From Bacillota bacterium (GTDB taxonomy: Bacteria > Bacillota > Clostridia > Lachnospirales > Lachnospiraceae): a stretch of 29,101 bases of DNA. The notes beneath the pieces are model-generated. The model had not been told where the DNA came from, did no database searches, and saw only the letters and a program-made list of their open reading frames with translations. Below are positions 23,400-29,101 of the stretch, one piece after another. A program made the translations under genes and the position numbers. The stretch lies in NCBI GenBank assembly GCA_023399455.1, contig JAEWPN010000112.1, forward strand, positions 1-29,101, read 5' to 3'. Every line of letters begins with the position of its first letter. Positions within the stretch are counted from its first letter, which is position 1.

Positions 23400-26038
23400 T
23401 CGATGAGAAGGCACTGAAGAGATGGCAGGATAAGTTTTGTAGTGCAACGAATGTATACGCTTATTGCATTGATTCGGATGGACAGCCAATTACGGAAATA
23501 TCGGGAAGAGATACGGATATAGAGCAGATAAAGCGGGCGGTTTCGGAGGAAGCGCTTCGCAGCATTTTTAAGAGAGTCACGGAAGGCGGCCTGGAGGAGC
23601 AGGCAGTGGAGGAAACCGCCGCCGCGAATCTGCGCCTTGCGGCAGTTTCTATCATGCTGGAGGGAAAGGTTGCGGCGGTCTGGATTGTCTTCGGGATTCT
23701 TACAAACGAGGAAGAAAGCGGCGGCGAGAACGAGCCCTCCTATGACTTCGAATATGGAGTGACGGAACGAGAATTTTACTATGCGTTGGATTTGCTGAGA
23801 GATACCACATATGCTCTTTTGAAAATCAGATTTTCCATGCTGGATGCGGAAGCGGAGACGAGAAGAAGCCGCTACTCGGAGCATGAGATGAGCGCTTCTT
23901 TAAAGCGGGGTGAAGCGATAGCTGATGTGGTGCAGCTTCTCGAAAGCGACGACACGATTGAGGCGATTATGACAGACGTGCTTAGAATATTGGGAACCTA
24001 TCTCGATATCAGTACGGCTGTTCTTTGTCGTATTCATAAAAGTGGAGGACTGATGGATATCGCCGGGGAATGGTGTAACAAAGGGGTCGTGTCGAATTTC
24101 GACAAGACGAAGGACCTGCCATGCGGCGAGGTGCTGAAGACGGACAAAGTGCTGGTGCTCTCCGCCGGCAGCGTGTGGGATGCAGCGGAACGGGACAAAA
24201 TGAAGTTTTTCGGCGTAAAGGCGTTGATCGTTATTCCTATCGTCGTTGGCGGAACGATAAACCTCTATGCATGCTTCGGAGAAAATGCAAAGGAAAGGCA
24301 GTGGCGGGTGGAGGAGGTCAAATTCCTCAATGACGGCGTTAAAATATTGCAGGGTATCATTACGAAGAGAATACAGAAGAATTCCCTAGCGGGTTCCTAT
24401 GCATCATTAGAGATGATTCTGGACAATGTAGGAAGCTCTATTTATGTAAGGGATATGCATACGAGGGAGGTGTTGTTCGCCAACAGAGGTCTGCGCAACA
24501 ACTTTTCCAAAGAAATTAAGAACCAGACGCTCGACCTTCTCTTTGAAAAGGATCTGATTAAGGGCAACAGAAGGGGAAAGCAGGAGGTTTACCAGGAGGA
24601 GCGGGAGCGCTGGTATGACTTGTACTATACCCATATCACATGGGTGGACGGCAGACCGGTCACTCTTTTTGCTATTTATGATATTACGGAGAAAAAAGTA
24701 TATCAGAAGAAGATCGAACAGCAGGCCTACACGGATTTTCTTACCGGTCTGTACAACAGATTGTGCTGTGAAAGAGATTTGGCACGTCACATCGATGAGG
24801 CGAGAAAGGACGGAAGCAAGGGAGCGCTGCTCTATTTGGACCTGGATGATTTTAAGCATATCAACGACGGTTTGGGCCATCAGTACGGGGATGTCTTGCT
24901 TAAGGCGATTTCCCACAGCCTGCAGCGTGTGGAGGAAATCGAGAATTCCTGCTATCGTGTAGGCGGAGACGAGTTCATCATCATCATTCCGCCGGAAAGC
25001 CGGAGCAAATTCGATCAGATTATCGCAGATATCAAGCAGATTTTCGTTAAGCCCTGGTTTTTGAAGGATGCAGATTATTACTGCACCATGAGCATGGGTA
25101 TCGTAGACTTTCCTGATGAAGGGGAGAGCGTCCACGAGCTCATAAAAAAAGCTGATATTGCCATGTATGAGGCGAAGAAGTTAGGAAAGAACAGGGTGGC
25201 GCTGTACTCTGATAAGATAGATTCCAGTTCCAACAGACGCCTGGATATGGAAAAGAACATGAGAGACGCGGCAGTCTCCGGCTATAAGGAATTCGAGGTT
25301 TATTTCCAGCCGATTATGGATATACAGCTGCCGGGAACGCCCTGCACGGGCGCAGAGGCGCTCATCCGCTGGAACAGCGAGGAGCTGGGGTTCATTACCC
25401 CTGCTGAATTCATTCCCTTGGCGGAATACCTTGGGCTCATCAATCCTATCGGCAATTATGTGTTGAGAGAATCCTGCTTTTACTGTAAACAGTGGAATGA
25501 TAACGGGCACCCCAACTATAAGGTGAACGTGAATTTATCGGTGGTGCAGCTGCTGCAGACGGACATTGTGGAGATCGTCGCTCAGACCTTGAAGGATACC
25601 GGTATTAATCCCAGAAATCTTACCTTGGAGGTAACGGAAAGCCTTGCAATCAACGATATGGAGCGTATGAAGTCCATACTCGCTAAGATTAAGAAGCTGG
25701 GTGTGCGCATCGCGCTGGATGATTTCGGCACCGGCTACTCGTCTTTAAATCATATAAGAGAGATTCCCTTCGATGTAATAAAGGTGGATCAGAGCTTTGT
25801 AAAGGATTTGGCGGGGGATGCTTATTCTCAGTCGTTTATCCGCATGGTGGCGGAGCTTGCTGATGCCATAGATGTGTCCATTTGTGTGGAGGGCATCGAG
25901 ACAAAGGAGCAGTATAAGGTTTTAGAAGGCATGAAGGTACGCCTGGTACAGGGCTATTATTTTGACAGGCCATTGCCGAGGGCGGAATTCGAGAATAGAT
26001 ATGTGAAGATTGACAAATACGAGGAGGAGAAGAAATGA
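23387..26038 (+). CDS. Multi-sensor cyclic-di-GMP enzyme: PocR-like, GAF, PAS, GGDEF and EAL domains
   Basis: An 883-residue soluble signalling protein. The order is a PocR-like ligand-binding segment (about 1-110, with YCIDSDGQPITEISG), GAF-like (about 170-325), PAS-like (about 338-440), GGDEF (about 445-605) and EAL (about 619-875). The GGDEF box is intact (526-530), with TDFLTGLYNR before it; an RxxD inhibition site is not seen at the usual place. EAL (657-659), NVNLS, EVTES, DDFGTGYSS, IKVDQSF and EGIET are all present, so phosphodiesterase chemistry looks intact. It could make or degrade cyclic-di-GMP. No membrane helix is visible. Translation starts at GTG 23387, 6 bases after GGGAGG. 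The stop overlaps the purH ATG (ATGA), an unusual coupling. Confidence 0.93.
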   Translation: MQNLIDEKALKRWQDKFCSATNVYAYCIDSDGQPITEISGRDTDIEQIKRAVSEEALRSIFKRVTEGGLEEQAVEETAAANLRLAAVSIMLEGKVAAVWIVFGILTNEEESGGENEPSYDFEYGVTEREFYYALDLLRDTTYALLKIRFSMLDAEAETRRSRYSEHEMSASLKRGEAIADVVQLLESDDTIEAIMTDVLRILGTYLDISTAVLCRIHKSGGLMDIAGEWCNKGVVSNFDKTKDLPCGEVLKTDKVLVLSAGSVWDAAERDKMKFFGVKALIVIPIVVGGTINLYACFGENAKERQWRVEEVKFLNDGVKILQGIITKRIQKNSLAGSYASLEMILDNVGSSIYVRDMHTREVLFANRGLRNNFSKEIKNQTLDLLFEKDLIKGNRRGKQEVYQEERERWYDLYYTHITWVDGRPVTLFAIYDITEKKVYQKKIEQQAYTDFLTGLYNRLCCERDLARHIDEARKDGSKGALLYLDLDDFKHINDGLGHQYGDVLLKAISHSLQRVEEIENSCYRVGGDEFIIIIPPESRSKFDQIIADIKQIFVKPWFLKDADYYCTMSMGIVDFPDEGESVHELIKKADIAMYEAKKLGKNRVALYSDKIDSSSNRRLDMEKNMRDAAVSGYKEFEVYFQPIMDIQLPGTPCTGAEALIRWNSEELGFITPAEFIPLAEYLGLINPIGNYVLRESCFYCKQWNDNGHPNYKVNVNLSVVQLLQTDIVEIVAQTLKDTGINPRNLTLEVTESLAINDMERMKSILAKIKKLGVRIALDDFGTGYSSLNHIREIPFDVIKVDQSFVKDLAGDAYSQSFIRMVAELADAIDVSICVEGIETKEQYKVLEGMKVRLVQGYYFDRPLPRAEFENRYVKIDKYEEEKK

Positions 26039-27588
26039 GAGCATTGATCAGTGTTTCGGACAAAACGGGCGTGGTGGAGTTCGCCAAGGAGCTCGTGGGC
26101 TTGGGAGCTCAGATTATTTCCACTGGCGGCACCTATGCAAAGCTGAAAGAGGAGGGTGTTCCCGCGGTAGAAATTTCAGAGATTACCGGTTTCCCGGAGT
26201 GCCTGGACGGAAGGGTAAAAACGCTTCATCCGGCGGTACATGCAGGACTTTTGGCGATGCGTTCCAATCCGGAGCATATGAAACAGCTCGAGACGTTGGA
26301 CATCCGGCCCATAGATATCGTGGTCGTGAATCTTTATCCCTTTAAGGCGACGATCTTGAAAGATGGAGTGACAAGAGCGGAAGCGGTAGAAAATATTGAT
26401 ATCGGCGGGCCGACCATGCTTCGGAGCGCAGCAAAAAATTATCAGGACGTTGCGGTAGTGACGGATCCCTCCGATTATCAAAAGGTGCTTTCCGAGCTTA
26501 AGGCGGGAGGCAGCGTATCTCTGGATACGAAGTTCTATTTGATGCAGAAGGTGTTCATGCACACCTCCAACTACGATACGATGATTGCGGATTATTTGAA
26601 GAAGGAGAGAAACGATCACGGATTCCCGGAGACGCTGACCATGACCTTCGAAAAGGTACAGGAGATGCGTTACGGTGAAAATCCTCATCAGAAGGCGGCT
26701 TTTTACCGGGAAATCGGCAGGAAGAAGGGCTCTCTCGTGGATGCGAAGCAGTACAACGGAAAAGAACTTTCCTTCAATAATATTAACGATACCAACGGTG
26801 CATTGGAGCTTTTGAAGGAATTCACGGAGCCTACTGTGGTAGGCTGCAAACATGGCAATCCTTGCGGCGTAGCCAGCCGCGACAATATTTATGATGCGTG
26901 GGCCGGCGCTTACAGTGCGGACAAGACATCCATCTTCGGCGGTATCGTAGTGTGCAACAGAGAAGTGACGAAGAAAATGGCGGAGGAGATGAACGAAATT
27001 TTCCTTGAGGTGGTGGTAGCGCCCTCATATGAAAAGGAAGCTTTGGAGACACTCTGCTCCAAGAAAAACATTCGCGTGCTCGAGCTGAAAGATATTGAGA
27101 TTAGTCAAGACCCTAATGCATATGATATGAAGAAGGTAAACGGCGGTTTGATCATCCAGACCATAGATTCAGAGCTTTACAGAGAAGAGGATTTCAAGGT
27201 AGTTACGAAGACACAGCCGACCCAGAGCCAGCTGGAGGATATGAAGTTCGGCATGAAGGTAGTAAAGTTCGTCAAGTCCAACGGTATCGCCGTAGTGAAG
27301 GATAAGCAGAGCATCGGCATCGGCCCCGGTCAGGTGAACCGCATATGGCCTACGAAGCAGAGCTTCGAGCATGCAGAGGAATTAATCGGACCGGACGCGA
27401 CCAAGGGAGCGGTACTTGCTTCGGATGCCTTTTTCCCTTTTGACGATATCGTGGAGGCGGCTCACCAGGCAGGAATTACAGCTATCATTCAGCCGGGAGG
27501 AGCGATGAGAGATCAGCTTTCTGTCGATAAGTGCGACGAATATGGCATCGCCATGGTATTTACAGGAATGAGACACTTCAAACATTAA
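26035..27588 (+). CDS. purH: Bifunctional AICAR formyltransferase / IMP cyclohydrolase
   Basis: A 517-residue enzyme for the last two steps of IMP synthesis. The N-terminal IMP cyclohydrolase (about 1-190) begins MRALISVSDKTGV and has STGGTYAKL, GRVKTLHPAVHAGLL and NIDIGGPTMLRSAAKN. The C-terminal formyltransferase (about 200-517) has RYGENPHQKAAFY, the K272-H273 pair in GCKHGNPCGVAS, and SDAFFPFDDIVE. Length is normal. The ATG overlaps the stop of the GGDEF/EAL gene in ATGA, with GAGGAGAAGAA just before it inside that gene. A DHH protein gene follows 29 bases later. Confidence 0.97.
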   Translation: MRALISVSDKTGVVEFAKELVGLGAQIISTGGTYAKLKEEGVPAVEISEITGFPECLDGRVKTLHPAVHAGLLAMRSNPEHMKQLETLDIRPIDIVVVNLYPFKATILKDGVTRAEAVENIDIGGPTMLRSAAKNYQDVAVVTDPSDYQKVLSELKAGGSVSLDTKFYLMQKVFMHTSNYDTMIADYLKKERNDHGFPETLTMTFEKVQEMRYGENPHQKAAFYREIGRKKGSLVDAKQYNGKELSFNNINDTNGALELLKEFTEPTVVGCKHGNPCGVASRDNIYDAWAGAYSADKTSIFGGIVVCNREVTKKMAEEMNEIFLEVVVAPSYEKEALETLCSKKNIRVLELKDIEISQDPNAYDMKKVNGGLIIQTIDSELYREEDFKVVTKTQPTQSQLEDMKFGMKVVKFVKSNGIAVVKDKQSIGIGPGQVNRIWPTKQSFEHAEELIGPDATKGAVLASDAFFPFDDIVEAAHQAGITAIIQPGGAMRDQLSVDKCDEYGIAMVFTGMRHFKH

Positions 27589-27617
27589 TAAAAATGAATA
27601 AATTTAGAGGAGAGAAC

Positions 27618-29101
27618 ATGCGGCTGAGGGAATTGGAGGGGTATGAGCACATCGCGATACAATGTCACGATAACCCGGACGCGGACGCCATCGCTTCGGG
27701 CTATGGCCTTTACTGCTATTTCAGGAGCAGAAATAAGGACACTGCGCTCATTTACAGCGGAAAGAACCGGATACAGAAGAAGAATCTGGAGCTCATGATA
27801 GAAAAGCTTCAGATTCCCATTCAATATTGGGATAAGGACGAGGCGGTGGAAGGGCTGCTCATCACGGTGGACTGTCAGTATGGAGCCGGTAATGTGACGA
27901 AGCTTAAGGCTTCTCAGGTAGCGATTATCGACCATCATCAGATTGAAATCGAGGATGTCCGCCTCAGTGAGATCCGTTCTAACCTCGGAAGCTGTTCTAC
28001 CTTAGTATGGAAAATGATGAGGGACGAAGGCTTTAATTTTGCGGGACAAAAGAGCCTCGGAACGGCTCTGTATTATGGCTTGTATTCCGATACGAATCAG
28101 TTTGCGGAGGTCTACAGCCCGCTGGACATGGATATGAAGGACAGCGTGCCCTGCGAAAAGAGCCTGATTAATTTATTCCGGAATTCCAATCTGTCGTTAG
28201 AGGAGCTGGAAATAGCGGGGATTGCTATGCTTCGCTATATCTATAACGATGATTATCTGTACGCCATTATCAAATCCCAGCCCTGTGACCCGAATATTCT
28301 CGGCTTGATCAGCGATTTTCTGCTTCAGGTGGATGGGGTGAATACCTGCGTGGTCTATAACGAGCAGGAAGAGCGGTATAAGATCTCCGTAAGGAGCTGT
28401 ATCAAGGAGGTCAACGCCAGCGAGCTGGCGGCATTTTTGACCGAAGGTATCGGCTCCGGCGGCGGACATAGAGAGAAGGCGGGAGGAGTTATATCCAAGA
28501 AGCTGTACGGCGAACATTTTCCCGCCCTTCATTCAGAGGCTTATTTCGGCCAGCGGATGAATGAATATTTTAAAGACTGTGAAATTATTACGGCAGGAAA
28601 AGTGCCCATGGATTACGGTCTAATGAAAGCCTATAAGAAAAAGAGGATTCCGGTGGGGTATGTGAAGGCCGTCTGGATATTGCCCGAGGGCACTCCTATC
28701 ATGGTCCGCACGCTGGAGGGCGACATAGATATGGTGGTGGAGCCGGATTTGATCATTATGATAGGCATTAAGGGAGAGGTTTATCCCATAAGAGAAAAGA
28801 AGTTCCTAAAGTGCTATCAGGCACTTGACGAAAAATATAATGCTTCAATGTATACGGCACGAAACGAATACTTCCCTACCGTTAGAAATATACTGGACGG
28901 AAGCAGCAAGATTTTGACCGATTATGCGAAGACCTGCATTACCAGCGGTGAGACTTACATCCATGCAATGGCTTTAGACCATAGGGTGAAGATATTTACG
29001 GCATGGGACAGCGAGAAATATATTCTGGGAAAGCCCGGAGATTTTCTGGCAGTCAGAAGCGAGGATGAGGCCGATATTTATATTGTGGAAAAGGATTTGT
29101 T
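27618..29101 (+). CDS. DHH-DHHA1 family phosphoesterase with C-terminal extension (partial, runs off window)
   Basis: An open frame of 494 codons with no stop before the window edge. The N-terminal DHH domain shows motif I as CHDNPDADA (H17, D21, D23), VDC (D85) and DHHQ (105-107), the manganese-binding set of RecJ/NrnA-type phosphoesterases. The DHHA1 substrate-binding motif is GSGGGHREKAGG (279-290). NrnA-type enzymes degrade short RNAs, pAp and pGpG. Unlike NrnA (about 310-340 residues), this protein continues for at least 170 residues beyond DHHA1, with PVGYVKAVWILPEG and GKPGDFLAVRSEDEAD, which I do not recognise. ATG 27618 follows GAGGAGAG by about 5 bases. It is probably cotranscribed with purH. 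Nuclease specificity is inferred. Confidence 0.85.
   Translation, partial: MRLRELEGYEHIAIQCHDNPDADAIASGYGLYCYFRSRNKDTALIYSGKNRIQKKNLELMIEKLQIPIQYWDKDEAVEGLLITVDCQYGAGNVTKLKASQVAIIDHHQIEIEDVRLSEIRSNLGSCSTLVWKMMRDEGFNFAGQKSLGTALYYGLYSDTNQFAEVYSPLDMDMKDSVPCEKSLINLFRNSNLSLEELEIAGIAMLRYIYNDDYLYAIIKSQPCDPNILGLISDFLLQVDGVNTCVVYNEQEERYKISVRSCIKEVNASELAAFLTEGIGSGGGHREKAGGVISKKLYGEHFPALHSEAYFGQRMNEYFKDCEIITAGKVPMDYGLMKAYKKKRIPVGYVKAVWILPEGTPIMVRTLEGDIDMVVEPDLIIMIGIKGEVYPIREKKFLKCYQALDEKYNASMYTARNEYFPTVRNILDGSSKILTDYAKTCITSGETYIHAMALDHRVKIFTAWDSEKYILGKPGDFLAVRSEDEADIYIVEKDL

Noticed and set aside
24407..25135. 242-codon minus-strand frame inside the GGDEF region
   Set aside because: It is a shadow of the conserved PAS-GGDEF coding sequence, with no ribosome site or family motif.
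26176..26853. 225-codon minus-strand frame inside purH
   Set aside because: It is a shadow of a highly conserved enzyme gene and has no features of its own.

Overview
The window looks like chromosome of a Gram-positive anaerobe of the Clostridia, most likely a Lachnospiraceae relative. This is inferred from the strong AGGAGG ribosome binding sites, the textbook sigma-A promoters with 17-base spacers, the SufU-type (not IscU/SufE) iron-sulfur scaffold, an A-type flavodiiron protein, a PheB-like ACT protein beside hom, and moderate G+C. No rRNA, tRNA, CRISPR array, transposase or phage gene was seen.

Layout. (1) 1-6200: the 3' part of a sugar catabolic operon. It holds the end of a mannose-family PTS IIC, then IID, an iron-type and a zinc-type alcohol dehydrogenase, a private HPr and Enzyme I, and a class II aldolase, closed by a strong hairpin. 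The operon carries its whole PEP-to-sugar phosphorelay, apart from the IIA/IIB parts presumed to lie upstream. (2) 6233-7537: a lone minus-strand gene for a membrane-anchored protein with a DUF5301-like domain. A perfect 18-bp inverted repeat lies in its 5' leader, and it looks like a possible acquisition. (3) 7597-15620: an iron-sulfur and oxygen-defence block. A MarR-type regulator with a cysteine cluster leads sufC-sufB-sufD-sufS-sufU, followed by a flavodiiron protein, then a separately promoted superoxide dismutase and a Dps ferritin. A 20-base palindrome sits on the expected sod transcription start. (4) 15669-20208: aspartate-family amino acid genes: ACT protein (PheB-like), hom, an ApgM-like alkaline-phosphatase-superfamily enzyme (proposed homoserine kinase) and lysC. 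(5) 20211-21798: two membrane proteins of unknown function, each with a recognisable promoter. (6) 21842-29101: guaB, a PocR-like/GAF/PAS/GGDEF/EAL cyclic-di-GMP enzyme, purH and a DHH phosphoesterase that runs off the window.

The most thought-provoking arrangement is block 6. A multi-sensor cyclic-di-GMP synthase/phosphodiesterase is translationally coupled (ATGA overlap) to purH, lies just downstream of guaB, and is followed by a DHH-DHHA1 protein of the superfamily that contains nanoRNases. One transcript may therefore cover IMP synthesis, the committed step to GTP, cyclic-di-GMP turnover and perhaps pGpG disposal. The second candidate is the cysteine-cluster MarR protein, which takes the usual place of an iron-sulfur-sensing regulator at the head of suf.
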